Shown piece after piece: positions 20,245 through 30,143 of a stretch of DNA of 64,000 nt. The stretch is from Molanna angustata (lineage: Eukaryota; Arthropoda; Insecta; Trichoptera; Molannidae). A program made the position numbers and the translations under genes. The stretch spans positions 14,315,061-14,379,060 of the forward strand of contig OY754990.1 of assembly GCA_963576475.1 (NCBI GenBank), in the 5' to 3' direction. The notes under the pieces are model-generated. The model saw only the letters and a list, made by a program, of their open reading frames with translations. It had not been told where the DNA came from and made no database searches. Every line of letters begins with the position of its first letter. Within the stretch, counting starts at the first letter, position 1.

Positions 20245-22560
20245 TAATCTTCTTCTTCTTCCTTTTCATAGATCCGAAGATCTGTTTGTACCGCTATTCT
20301 GTCTCCTGCGATGTGGACTTGCAGCTTTCTCGCCATCTCTTTGGAGGTCTTCCTGGTGGTCTTCTTCCAGCTGGGTTCTCCTGGAGAGCGATACATGGGA
20401 GTCTATTTTCAGCCATTCTGTTAACATGTGAGCTCCAATATCGCCTCCGCTGTCTTCCCCATCTGACGATGTCTTCCGTACTACACTTTTTTCTTATTTC
20501 GGTATTTCGAATTCGGTCTCTTAGAGTGTTTCCGGTTATACATCTCAATGTCCTCATCTCTGATGTTCTCAGAAGAGATTTTGTTCTCGTTGTGTCTGCT
20601 CTGGTCTCTACTCCTTAGGTCTTAATGGGTCTCCAATGGGTCTTACACATGTTTTATATATTCGGAATTTGCTTTCGATATTCATGTGTTTATTCCTCCA
20701 TATATGTACTTTCCTTTAGACATCCTGATATTGCAGCTGCTTTATTTACTTGTCTTAATGTTTCGTCGTATAGACTACCGCTGCTAGTGATGTCTATTCC
20801 CAGGTATTTAAAGTCCATAACTTGCTCTATTATGTTATTTTCTACGACTAATTTGCATCTCAACGGGTTCTTGCTTATCGTGAGACTCTTTGTTTTGTCT
20901 GTAGATATCATCATATTATATTTAAGTGATGTATGATTTAGTTTGTATAGCATACTTTGAAGGTCATCTTCTGATTCTGCGATAAGTACCGCATCGTCGG
21001 CGTAGCATACTATACTGACTCTTTTACCTCCCATTCGCTACCCAAGGTTTAGGTCTACAATTTCTTCGATCAATTTGGCCATTATTAAGTTGAATAGGAA
21101 TGGACTTAAGACTATCTCCTTGTCTTATTCCGATTGGAGTTGGGACTGGATTGGTGAGGTCGCCCTGTGTTTTTATTCTAGTAAAGCTGTCGGTATTCAA
21201 TCCTTGGATTATTTTTACTATGTTGGAGGGAGTATTCTTTGCATTCAGTATTTCTATTATGTCCTCCAGTCTGACTCTGTCAAACGCCTTGGTGAGGTCG
21301 ACGAAGCACATATATGCAGCCTTATTATATTGTATTGATTTTTCAGCGATCTGTCGAACGATAAAAATAGTATCTGATGTTGATCGATTCTTCTTAAAGT
21401 CCTGCTGTTCGTCTCTATTTGTGAGGTGTCTCTCTAGTTTGGTTCTGATTATGCTCGTCGTGAGTTTTAATACCGAGCTTAAGAGACAGATACCTCGGTA
21501 GTTAGACGGGTTTGTCTTGTCCCCTTTTTTGAAGATTGGTATGGCGATGCTTGTATGCCATTCTGTTGGGATATCTGCATAGTCAAATATTTTTGAGATT
21601 AGCTGATAAAGTTCGTGATGCAGTCTGTCACCCGAGTACTTTAATAGTTCATTTGATATATCATCAAGACCAGGTGCCTTTCGGTTTTTCAGATTTTTGA
21701 CTGCTTTCTTCACATCTAGCTCTTCAATATTTTCCTTGGTGGTGAGTGCTGTTTCTGTTATTTGTTCATGATTGGTTGTGCTGTAGAGGTGTTGAAAATA
21801 ATTTTCCCATTCCGATGGAGTGATTTTTGTCGTTTGGTTGTACTCGTTTACAGGCTTCTTTTTATTTCGTAGCATTTTCCAGATTTTCCTCTGTGCTCCG
21901 TATAAAATCATGCTCCATATCCTTTGTGAATTTAAGCCCGTATTCCTTCTTAATCTTATTTATCTCCGAGTTTATTCTGTTTCTTACTCTGACGTATTTT
22001 GCGTACTCCTCTGGGGATGGCGAGCTTCTGTATGTTAAGTAGCTCTGTCTCTTTTCCCTTGCCAATTCTTTCACCTCATTTGTAAACCATGGTTTTGTTT
22101 GTTTCTCTCCGTTGATGTTAACTTTGCGTTTTCCTAACGCTTCATTCGCAGCGTCAGTTATGTTGGTCTTCACCTTATCCCATGCATGTTCTATATTATC
22201 TGTATCATCTATTGGATTCAATGTGATTTTATCAACCAGTCTACGTTGGTATAGATATCTGGTGCTGTCTGATTCCATTGATTCGATGTTATATTTTTCA
22301 ATGTATTTTGGTGGTTTTTTCTTTTTTATCGGTTTTTCGATTCGCAATTTATTTAGTACAAGATGGTGGTCTGTTCCAATATTAGCAGAAGTTAATACAC
22401 GTACGTCCAATATTTGGGATGGTAGTATGGTTCTGTTTGTAATAACATAATCTATGATAGATTTTTCTCCCCGGCTGTTGACGAACGTGAATTTATGTTA
22501 AGGTTTGTGTGGGAAGAATGTGTTGTCTATTCTCAACTCGTTCCTTGCGCAAAAGTTTTC
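20245..22560 (-). pseudogene. RTE-type LINE, 5'-truncated and decayed
   Basis: Minus-strand pieces in order: end of an apurinic-type endonuclease (EKSIIDYVITN, SANIGTDHHLV) at 22560-22340; a charged linker; RT at 21024-21911 (FKKGDKTNPSNYRGICLL, CFVDLTKAFDRV, TPIGIRQGD); the YADD palm at 20690-21034 (VCYADDAVLIAES, DFKYLGIDIT); and a C-terminal segment (RRYWSSHVNRMAENR, GRRPPGRPPKRW). Frameshifts near 21880 and 21030 and between 20690 and 20557 break the ORF. The 3' end is (GAA)n near 20248. The 5' truncation lies about 30 bp from a zinc-finger exon acceptor, so it probably sits in that gene's intron. Confidence 0.88.
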
Positions 22561-22592
22561 AATTAATCTTTTGTATAAATATTTTTCAGAAA

Positions 22593-23021
22593 ATGAACCA
22601 TCCAGTAAACCAAAAGACAAAACTAATAATAAAAAAAGAACATACTCTTACAATAGACAATAACATTGGTGAAGAATTTCCTTATTTCTCAATTGAAGAA
22701 TGTGAAGTTGATTTAAAAAAAGAAATCAAAGAGCACTCAGTCATTCAAAATCAATACATAATAAATACACCTATACATACTTCTTATGAATGTAACGTCA
22801 GCGAGAAAACATTTTCTAAAAAAGGAGATTTAAACAAACATGGACTTAATTATTCGGGTGACAAACCACATGAATGCAATGTCTGTGGGAAGACATTTTC
22901 TCAGAGGGGAAGTTTAAGAATACACATTATATATATAGAAACAGGATGGATCAATTTAAAAAGTGGGATGAAAAAACATCGCAAAAATAAAGTTGCGTGC
23001 CTGACGTTTCATTATGGCTGA
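22593..23021 (+). CDS. C2H2 zinc-finger gene, N-terminal coding exon (first copy)
   Basis: The ATG at 22593 follows a good splice acceptor (pyrimidine-rich tract and TTTTTCAG ending about 22588). The first 65 residues are acidic/basic and without a known domain (EEFPYFSIEECEVDLKKE). Then comes a degenerate finger lacking its second Cys (YECNVSEKTF) and one C2H2 finger start (HECNVCGKTFSQRGSLRIH). The frame then runs into unrelated sequence and stops at 23021. The region encoding the degenerate finger and the start of the next is duplicated exactly 661 bp downstream, where the real array continues, so this copy is probably a truncated duplicate or an alternative end. Upstream exons are not in view. 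Confidence 0.6.
   Translation: MNHPVNQKTKLIIKKEHTLTIDNNIGEEFPYFSIEECEVDLKKEIKEHSVIQNQYIINTPIHTSYECNVSEKTFSKKGDLNKHGLNYSGDKPHECNVCGKTFSQRGSLRIHIIYIETGWINLKSGMKKHRKNKVACLTFHYG
22736..22917 (+). repeat. 182-bp duplication, copy 1
   Basis: Identical as far as I can see to 23397-23578 (offset 661 bp). It covers the end of the N-terminal region, the degenerate finger and the start of finger 2. The DNA between the two copies (22918-23396) is not finger-like. Confidence 0.9.
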
Positions 23022-23396
23022 CAGTTTATTTCGTTTGTTGTCAGGCAATACAATATAATTATGTAAAAAAGAAAATAAATATTAAATACATGAACCACTT
23101 CTATATCAAGTCTTTTATTTTAACATCAAAAATAAATCATGATTATAATTATTATGCATAGTTATTTGTAGTATAAAATGAAATAAAACATTAAAGCGTG
23201 CGGCGATTAGTACGCCACCTGGCGAAAAAGACTAGAAACAATACTTAACTCAAGATTAAGACACGCAATCCGCCAGAAACGTTGAGTTAAATATTTGTGG
23301 TTTAGTGACGTATTTGAGGGAAGATTTGGTACTGAAATACGCAATATTTTTGTTAAACTTGAGTTAAACTCCTAAGGGCCGACTGAAATACTGGGC
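23022..23396. other. Spacer between zinc-finger copies, no gene seen
   Basis: Contains a short inverted repeat (GCCTGAC about 22999, GTCAGGC about 23040) and AATAAA motifs that could end the truncated upstream copy. An in-frame TAA at 23365-23367 closes the array's frame on its 5' side. Confidence 0.45.
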
Positions 23397-23578
23397 CTCA
23401 GTCATTCAAAATCAATACATAATAAATACACCTATACATACTTCTTATGAATGTAACGTCAGCGAGAAAACATTTTCTAAAAAAGGAGATTTAAACAAAC
23501 ATGGACTTAATTATTCGGGTGACAAACCACATGAATGCAATGTCTGTGGGAAGACATTTTCTCAGAGGGGAAGTTTAA
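23397..23578 (+). repeat. 182-bp duplication, copy 2
   Basis: Second copy of 22736-22917; the frame continues into the long zinc-finger array. Confidence 0.9.
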
Positions 23579-25299
23579 AACTACATCATCTCACTCATTC
23601 GGATGAAAAAGCACATGAATGTAATGTCTGTGGGAAGACCTTTTCTCTAAAAGAACATTTAAGACGACATTATCTTACTCATTCAGGTGAAAATCCATAT
23701 GAATGTAATGTCTGTGGGAAGACATTTTCTCACAAAGGAGGTTTAAACAGTCATCGACTAACTCATTCGGGTGAAAAACCACACGAATGCAATGTCTGTG
23801 GGAAGAAGTTTTCTTATAGGGGATATTTAAAACTACATCATCTCACTCATTCGGGTGAAAAACCACATGAATGCAATGTCTGTGGGAAGAAGTTTTCTCA
23901 GAGGGGAAGTTTAAAACTACATCATCTCACTCATTCGGATGAAAAAGCACATGAATGTAATGTCTGTGGGAAGACCTTTTCTCTAAAAGAACATTTAAGA
24001 CGACATTATCTTACTCATTCAGGTGAAAATCCATATGAATGTAATGTCTGTGGGATGACATTTTCTCACAAAGGAGGTTTAAACAGTCATCGACTAACTC
24101 ATTCGGGTGAAAAACCACACGAATGCAATGTCTGTGGGAAGAAGTTTTCTTATAGGGGATATTTAAAACTACATCATCTCACTCATTCGGGTGAAAAACC
24201 ACATGAATGCAATGTCTGTGGGAAGAAGTTTTCTCAGAGGGGAAGTTTAAAACTACATCATCTCACTCATTCGGATGAAAAAGCACATGAATGTAATGTC
24301 TGTGGGAAGACCTTTTCTCTAAAAGAACATTTAAGACGACATTATCTTACTCATTCAGGTGAAAATCCACATGAATGCAATGTCTGTGGGAAGACATTTT
24401 CTCGAAAAGAAAATTTAAAACAACATTATCTTACTCATTCAGGTGAAAAACCACACGAATGCAATGTCTGTGGGAAGAAGTTTTCTCAGAGGGGAAGTTT
24501 AAAACTACATCATCTCACTCATTCGGATGAAAAAGCACATGAATGTAATGTCTGTGGGAAGACCTTTTCTCTAAAAGAACATTTAAGACGACATTATCTT
24601 ACTCATTCAGGTGAAAATCCACATGAATGCAATGTCTGTGGGAAGACATTTTCTCGAAAAGAAAATTTAAAACAACATTATCTTACTCATTCAGGTGAAA
24701 AACCACATGAATGCAATGTCTGTGGGAAGACATTTTTTCATAAAAGAGGTTTAAACAGTCATCGACTAACTCATTCGGGTGAAAAACCACACGAATGCAA
24801 TGTCTGTGGGAAGACATTTTCTCAGAGGGGAAGTTTAAAACTACATCATCTCACTCATTCGGTTGAAAAACCACATCAATGCAATGTCTGTGGGAAGACA
24901 TTTTCTCATAAAGGAGGTTTAAACAGTCATCGACTAACTCATTCGGGTGAAAAACCACACGAATGCAATGTCTGTGGGAAGACATTTTCTCAGAGGGGAA
25001 GTTTAAAACTACATCATCTCACTCATTCGGGTGAAAAACCACATCAATGCAATGTCTGTGGGAAGACATTTTCTCATAAAGGAGGTTTAAACAGTCATCG
25101 ACTAACTCATTCGGGTGAAAAACCACATGAATGTAATGTCTGTGGGAAGACATTTTCTCATAAAGGAGGTTTAAACAGTCATCGACTAACTCATTCGGGT
25201 GAAAAACCACATGAATGTAATGTCTGTGGGAAGACGTTTTCTCGAAAAAGAGATTTAAAAAAACATGGACTAACTCATTCGGGTGAAAAAACCACATGA
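23398..25299 (+). CDS. C2H2 zinc-finger array, 21 intact tandem fingers
   Basis: One open frame (23368-25299) with a degenerate first finger (second Cys missing) and 21 fingers of the form C-X2-C-X12-H-X3-H joined by THSGEKP-type linkers, as in DNA-binding Kruppel-like proteins. The unit is 84 bp. The first in-frame ATG is only at 24055, where a Lys codon has become Met, so a natural start must come from upstream splicing. Contact residues (helix -1,2,3,6) fall into few classes: Q,G,S,L; L,E,H,R; H,G,G,S; Y,G,Y,L; R,E,N,Q; R,R,D,K; H,R,G,S. Blocks repeat at higher order: fingers 4-7 equal 8-11 (336 bp), 10-12 equal 13-15 (252 bp), 17-18 equal 19-20 (168 bp). The target is unknown. No effector domain is visible. 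It could be a live gene or a recent duplicate. Confidence 0.85.
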   Translation, partial: SVIQNQYIINTPIHTSYECNVSEKTFSKKGDLNKHGLNYSGDKPHECNVCGKTFSQRGSLKLHHLTHSDEKAHECNVCGKTFSLKEHLRRHYLTHSGENPYECNVCGKTFSHKGGLNSHRLTHSGEKPHECNVCGKKFSYRGYLKLHHLTHSGEKPHECNVCGKKFSQRGSLKLHHLTHSDEKAHECNVCGKTFSLKEHLRRHYLTHSGENPYECNVCGMTFSHKGGLNSHRLTHSGEKPHECNVCGKKFSYRGYLKLHHLTHSGEKPHECNVCGKKFSQRGSLKLHHLTHSDEKAHECNVCGKTFSLKEHLRRHYLTHSGENPHECNVCGKTFSRKENLKQHYLTHSGEKPHECNVCGKKFSQRGSLKLHHLTHSDEKAHECNVCGKTFSLKEHLRRHYLTHSGENPHECNVCGKTFSRKENLKQHYLTHSGEKPHECNVCGKTFFHKRGLNSHRLTHSGEKPHECNVCGKTFSQRGSLKLHHLTHSVEKPHQCNVCGKTFSHKGGLNSHRLTHSGEKPHECNVCGKTFSQRGSLKLHHLTHSGEKPHQCNVCGKTFSHKGGLNSHRLTHSGEKPHECNVCGKTFSHKGGLNSHRLTHSGEKPHECNVCGKTFSRKRDLKKHGLTHSGEKTT

Positions 25300-25483
25300 A
25301 TGCAATGTCTGTGGGAAGACGTTTTCTCACAAGAGAAATTTAAACGACCATGGACCAACTCATTCGGGTGAAAACCGCATGAACGCAATGTCTGTGGGAA
25401 AACGTTTTCTCGAAAAGGAGAAATTTTATATCACTACCACATTCAAATGAACTCGATACATAATAATCATAATACTAATAAAT
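25295..25483 (+). pseudogene. Frameshifted tail of the zinc-finger array
   Basis: An extra A in the linker (six instead of five near 25287) shifts frame and ends the ORF at 25299. In the new frame another finger follows (HECNVCGKTFSHKRNLNDHG). A second shift near 25370 leads to a last finger whose first Cys is Arg (HERNVCGKTFSRKGE) and a tail ending near 25480. Either the protein really stops early or the locus has begun to decay. Confidence 0.8.
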
Positions 25484-25499
25484 AAATACAATAGCAGCA

Positions 25500-25735
25500 A
25501 GTAGGTATAAAAGAAAACAAAAAAATAGTGCAATTAAAATGTTTTACATCAAATAAACATAAATTAAGAATATTATTATGAAGTATACAAGATATACAAA
25601 TATTATTGCAATTAAAAGTTTTACATCAACTAAAAATTATTAAGATAAACAAAAATTATTGCAATTAAACCTTTTTATACCAAATAAGAATCATAAGCAG
25701 TAAGTATACAAGATTAATAAAAATTCTAGCAATTA
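25500..25735 (+). repeat. Minisatellite (53-76 bp units), left part
   Basis: The motif GCAATTAAA-GTTTTAC recurs at about 25531, 25607 and 25660 and is cut at 25729 by the copia element. The same repeat resumes at 33448, so the array pre-dates the insertion. Confidence 0.75.
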
Positions 25736-25960
25736 TGTTGGAATATTTACATATTACAATTGTTATATATATCTATGAATTAAAATGTCTATGGTCATCT
25801 CGGACGTGATTGGTGTTCCGGCCAGATGTCCGGCATCTGTTTTTTGAAGTAATTGGTTCCTTGTACAACATGTAGTTTATGTGTGTGTTAAATAAAAGTC
25901 TATAATGAAGCAAACAGAGTTTTTATTCTATTCTAGAAACGAATCGAAAATATATTAACA
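25736..25960 (+). repeat. copia 5' LTR
   Basis: Begins TGTTGGAATA and ends ATATATTAACA. An AATAAA (about 25890) before TCTATAATGAAG is the likely polyadenylation signal. It would carry the promoter. Confidence 0.93.
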
Positions 25961-25982
25961 TGCTAGCAGAGCGTGGTTACGA
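25961..25982 (+). promoter_or_regulatory. Likely primer-binding site (initiator tRNA-Met type)
   Basis: Directly after the 5' LTR, TGCTAGCAGAGCGTGGTTAC resembles the complement of the 3' end of insect initiator tRNA-Met (expected to begin TGGTAGCAGAG) with a few mismatches. The tRNA comparison is from memory. Confidence 0.55.
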
Positions 25983-26036
25983 AGGATTGTGAATATAAGC
26001 ATTAATAGTGAAAACAGATCAGGATTGAAAAGAAAA

Positions 26037-27129
26037 ATGGAGATGAAATGTGAGGAAGAAATTGAAATTCTTAGAGGTGAGACGACATTTGACTTATGGA
26101 GGTTTCAAATCGTAATACATTTAAAGACCAAAGACATTTATGACGTAATAGAAGCGAAACAAACAATAAACGACAAAAATAAACTAAAAGATGCAAAAGC
26201 AAGTAGCTTAATAATTCGCACAGTAGAGAAAAAATTACAAAGTTACCTCATCACATGTTCGACAGCGTATGAAATGTTGTGCAATTTATTCGGAAAAAAA
26301 GATGAAAATTTACAAAACGAATTTATGGGAAATTTTTTTAACTACAAATATAATGTCGAAAATATATGTGTAATTGAAAATCTGAAATACAAATTAAATA
26401 GTTTAAATTCAGTCATTACGGATGATGTGTTTTTGACCAAAATTATTAGTATTTTGCCAAGATCTTTTAACCATTTTGTTTCTGCCTGGGAGTCTACAAG
26501 TAAATGTGACAGAAATTTCAAAAATTTAATTAACAGATTGAATATGGAAGAGACAAGAATTAAGACCCAACACGAGGATGAACGTATTATGAATGACAGT
26601 AACGTATTTTTGACAAGAGAGACAAAGTTTGTTTTGGATGCGAAAAAAAGGACATATATTACGAGATTGTAGAGATTCAAGAGGACGTCATGCAGGCAGA
26701 GGAGGATATACAAGAGGAGAGCAATTTCATGCAAGAGGAGGACAACGATACTACGAAAGAGGAGAGCAATACTCAGCAAGAGGAGGACAACAATATCATG
26801 CAAGAGGAGGACAACAATATCATGCAAGAGAAGGACAACAATATCCTGGAAGAGGAAGACAACAATATCCTGCAAGAGGAGTACAACAATATCCTGCAAG
26901 AGGAGGACAACAATATCCTGCAAGAGGAGGACAACAATATTGTGCAAGAGGAGTACAACAATACAGTTCATTAGGTCATTATTACAATCAAAGAGGAGGT
27001 AGCGAACCTAAAACTTTCTTTTCAGAGGTACAGGCAAATACAGCATCAAGAGACAAGGAAGACAGAAAGTACTGTGAGATTGATTGTATTTTCGGACAGC
27101 GGTTGTACAGACCACATAATAAACAATGA
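26037..27129 (+). pseudogene. gag: copia Gag, frameshifted, with RGG-rich repeat array
   Basis: From the ATG at 26037 the frame gives a copia-type Gag (LRGETTFDLWRFQIVIHLKT, ILPRSFNHFVSAWEST) to about 26630. The CCHC zinc knuckle is then split over three frames: CFGCEKK in one and GHILRDC in the next, around an A-run at 26642-26648, so at least two indels have occurred. After it about eleven 24-bp units (26711-26972) encode RGGQQY-like repeats, a basic RNA-binding tail. The ORF then passes out of frame with the protease. Confidence 0.8.
26711..26972 (+). repeat. 24-bp coding tandem repeat in copia gag
   Basis: Consensus CAAGAGGAGGACAACAATAT plus four variable bases, about eleven copies. One frame reads ARGGQQYH; another is also open and reads QEEDNNI. 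Only the first continues the zinc knuckle frame. Confidence 0.9.
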
Positions 27130-27496
27130 CGAATACTACAGTGACTACATAACATTAAAAAAACCCGTAGACATAAAAATAGGTGATGGTAAAATCCTCA
27201 AGGCGACAAAATTAGGTAGTGTAAAGACTCAATTTAAAGTATTTAACAGGATAGAGCAAATAAAAATGATGAATGTATATTTTGTGAAAGAGATGAGTAA
27301 AAATTTAATTAGTTATGGGAAAATAACAGATCACTATAAAATAATATCCGAAGGAAAATCCTCAAGAATACATGACAAGGAAAATGTAATTGTAATGGCT
27401 GTAAAAGAGGGTGGTATGTACAAAGTGACAAGTAGATATTTCACTCGATGTGGAGAAATCAATGTTAATGTATGCCATAAAAGTGATTTAAGTTAA
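27074..27496 (+). pseudogene. copia protease region
   Basis: Aspartic protease with active site FSDSGCTDHI near its start, in a frame one base off from the end of gag. It runs through DGKILKATKLGSVKT-type sequence to an in-frame TAA at 27494-27496, after which the same frame continues as integrase; in a working element this would be one polyprotein. Confidence 0.8.
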
Positions 27497-28122
27497 AAAG
27501 AAAAATGGCATAAAACTTTAGGGCATGTTAATTTTAATTACTTGAATGTGTTATGCGAAAATCAATTAGTAGAAGGGTTGCCAAATAGTTTAGATTCAAC
27601 TTATATTAAGTGTAAGATTTGTATTGAGAATAAAATGCATAATATACCATTTCAAAATAATAGAAATAGAAGTAAGGAAGTGTTGGAAATAGTTCATACA
27701 TATTTAAATGGACCACATCGTATAATGGGTCATAACGGGGAAAAATATTTTCTTATTTTTATAGATGACTATAGTAAGTTAACAAAAGTATATACAATTA
27801 AGTCAAAAGCTGATGTTTATAATTGTTTCGTAGAATATGTAAATCAGGTTCAAAATTTAACCTGTAAAATTATTAAGAAAATAAGATGTGACAATGGAAA
27901 AGAATATCTAAATAAAAAAAATTATAATTTTGTTAGAGAAAAGGGAATATTGATGAATGTTTGCCCACCATATGCACATGAATTAAATGGGACAGCTGAA
28001 AGATATAACAGGTCTATAATGGATATGTCTAGATGTTTGTTAGCTGAAGCTAGAGTGGATAGAAAATTTTGGCCTGAAATAGTATGTGCAGCTTCTTATC
28101 TCAAGAATAGGGCAAACACTAT
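27497..28122 (+). pseudogene. copia integrase, interrupted and with altered active site
   Basis: The same frame as protease gives the HHCC domain (WHKTLGHVNF, CKICIENK) and an rve core: FLIFIDDYSKLTKVY, IRCDNGKEYLN with the second catalytic Asp, and HELNGTAERYNRSI with the Glu. The first catalytic Asp, expected in the motif before NGPHR, is Tyr (TAT, 27701-27703), one base from GAT. The domain is cut near 28122 by a LINE fragment; the integrase C-terminal part resumes at 28885 in another frame. Confidence 0.85.
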
Positions 28123-28884
28123 TATTTATTTATTTATTTCACATACGGCATGTATTGCCTTTTAAAACATACATTATAATATACATAGGTACTGAGAAAA
28201 AAACATAGAGACTAAAACCAATAATACATTAAGTAAAAGGAAACAAAAAAAAGAAAACATACTAAAAAAGTTAATAAAACAATATGTGAAGCAACTAAAT
28301 ATAAAAAAAGATAGGTATATAAAAATAAAATTTGAACACAAATCAGCAGAGAAAACAGTGCAACTTAAAAATAAATTTGTTTACAGTAATATTTACAAAA
28401 GAAAAAAAAAGAAAAATAATATTACATAGATAGTCAAGATTCATTCATTACATAATATAATCATTTCATTATATGTAACAACAAACTCTTGTATGCACCA
28501 TAACCCAATGCAAAGACATCGATCTGCTCAAACTTATTTGCAAGTCTTGGAAGTCTCTGCATTGGTGAGCCAAACAAATAATTTGTGTAGACATTTTGTA
28601 AGGCGAAACATTCACTATTGCGAGTGAGTCTTGACGGTACACGTAAGTGAATCTCTGACAAAAGACAGGAGGACAATCTACAACACCATTCAGTAATCTA
28701 TGAAAAAATGCTACATCCAGACTACCAAAAATTCATAATTGATGTCAGTAGACTGAATTCCCATCTTAAAATTGATGTACCTCAAAAACTTGTTTTGAAC
28801 TCTCTCAACGTTATAAATATGAACAGTATAACACGGACTCCAAACAATTGAGTTATACTCCAGTATTGGTCTAATTAAATTTTA
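28123..28884 (-). mobile_element. 5'-truncated LINE fragment inserted in copia integrase
   Basis: The minus strand encodes a broken jockey-type ORF2 C-terminus: LIRPILEYNSIVWSPCYT at the 5' end (about 28870), VQNKFLRYINFKM, then NSECFALQNVYTNYLFGS and a stop at 28461. The 3' UTR (28460-28125) ends against (ATTT)n. Junctions are AT-rich, so no target duplication could be fixed. The copia sequence continues on both sides. Confidence 0.82.
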
Positions 28885-29890
28885 ATGTATGATTTATCTA
28901 TTGAGAAAATGACACCATATGAAATATTTTTTGGTAAAAGACCGAGTGCTAAACATTTACGTTTGTATGGAAGCAAAGTATTTGTATGTATACCGGAAGT
29001 GAGAAGGATTTCTAAATGGGATTATAAAGCCAGGTTAGGAACTTTAATAGGTTATATTGATGTTGGATATAAAGTATTAATAGATAATAAGATCATTGTA
29101 GCCATACATGTTGATATCGTAGAAGAAGATGTAAAATGTATTTGTTTGAATGATGAGAGCAAAATTGAAGAAAATGAACAGATTGAAGATGAAGAAAATG
29201 AACAGATAGAAAATGAAGAGTATATGTCTGATCAGGAGCTTGAACAATCACCAGGAACGAGCAGAGTGAGAAAATCAAAGAGAGTAAGAAAAACGCCTGC
29301 ACACCTAGATGATTATCATGTTTATAATAGTACAGTTGAAGCATATTACTGTAACTTAAATAACCCAAATAGTTTTGAGGAGGCGATGGAAAGTGATGAA
29401 TCAGAAGAATGGAAGAAAGCAATGGATAGAGAGTTGGAAATTTTGCAAAGAAACAAAAGCGGGAAATTAGTTAAGAAACCGAATGATAAGAAAATTTTAG
29501 ACGTTATGTGGATTTATAATAAAAAGTCAAATAACAAATTTAAGGCTAGAATGGTTGTGAGGGGTTTTCAACAGAAGGAATTAGTAGATGATATTTATGC
29601 TCCTGTTTCTAAAACTCAGACGTTGAAGATATTGTCTTATTGCTGTCAGGAAGCTTTGTACATTGAACAAATGGATGTGGAAACTGCTTTTCTGAATGGT
29701 AAAATAATTACAGAAACATATGTGAAACAACCGAATGGATACCATGATGGGACTGATAGAGTGTGTAAACTGCATAAAGCCTTGTATGGATTGAGAGAGA
29801 AAGTCCAAGAGTGTGGTATGACTGCTTCGACAAATTTATAAAAGGATTAGGTTTTAAACTAAGTGAATATGATTACTGTTTATATGCATT
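28885..29890 (+). pseudogene. copia integrase C-terminus and reverse transcriptase N-terminal half
   Basis: Opens with MTPYEIFFGKRPSAKHLR (integrase C-terminal domain), an acidic linker (ENEQIEDEENEQIE) and the RVT_2 RT: EEWKKAMDRELEIL, ARMVVRGFQQKE, MDVETAFLNGKI, VCKLHKALYGLRE. A one-base insertion near 29797 then shifts frame; sequence typical of the next RT segment follows in the shifted frame up to the insertion at 29891. Confidence 0.88.
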
Positions 29891-30090
29891 TATTTATTTA
29901 TTTATCGTATGATACTAGTGAATCAAATGTTAGTCAAAATGAACAAAACACAGCACTGACAGCAGGCAAACACAAAACAGCACGATATATCAATCACACA
30001 TTCACGTCGAGGGCTCCGAGCCAATCCACAAATGCTGGTGTCAATTCGCAAATGTCCGACTAAAATAAAAATTATATGCATTATTCGAAA
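29891..30090 (-). mobile_element. 200-bp retroposon inserted in copia RT
   Basis: Flanked by the 12-bp duplication TTTATATGCATT (29879-29890 and 30091-30102); the copia reading frame makes sense across it if one copy is skipped. Starts with (TATT)n on the plus strand, so the A-rich tail is on the minus strand. No tRNA-like boxes or coding sequence are visible, so it may be a truncated LINE 3' end or an unfamiliar SINE. A third, partial TTATATGCATT lies inside it at 30072-30082. Confidence 0.8.
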
Positions 30091-30143
30091 TTTATATGCA
30101 TTAGGAGAAGGAGATGATAAGGTAGGTATATGTTATAATTTAT

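Noticed and set aside
25019..25330. Minus-strand ORF opposite the zinc-finger array
   Set aside because: It is a repeat shadow of the 84-bp finger unit.
26690..26974. Glu/Asp/Asn-rich ORF in copia gag
   Set aside because: It is the alternative frame of the 24-bp repeat; the zinc-knuckle frame identifies the real one.
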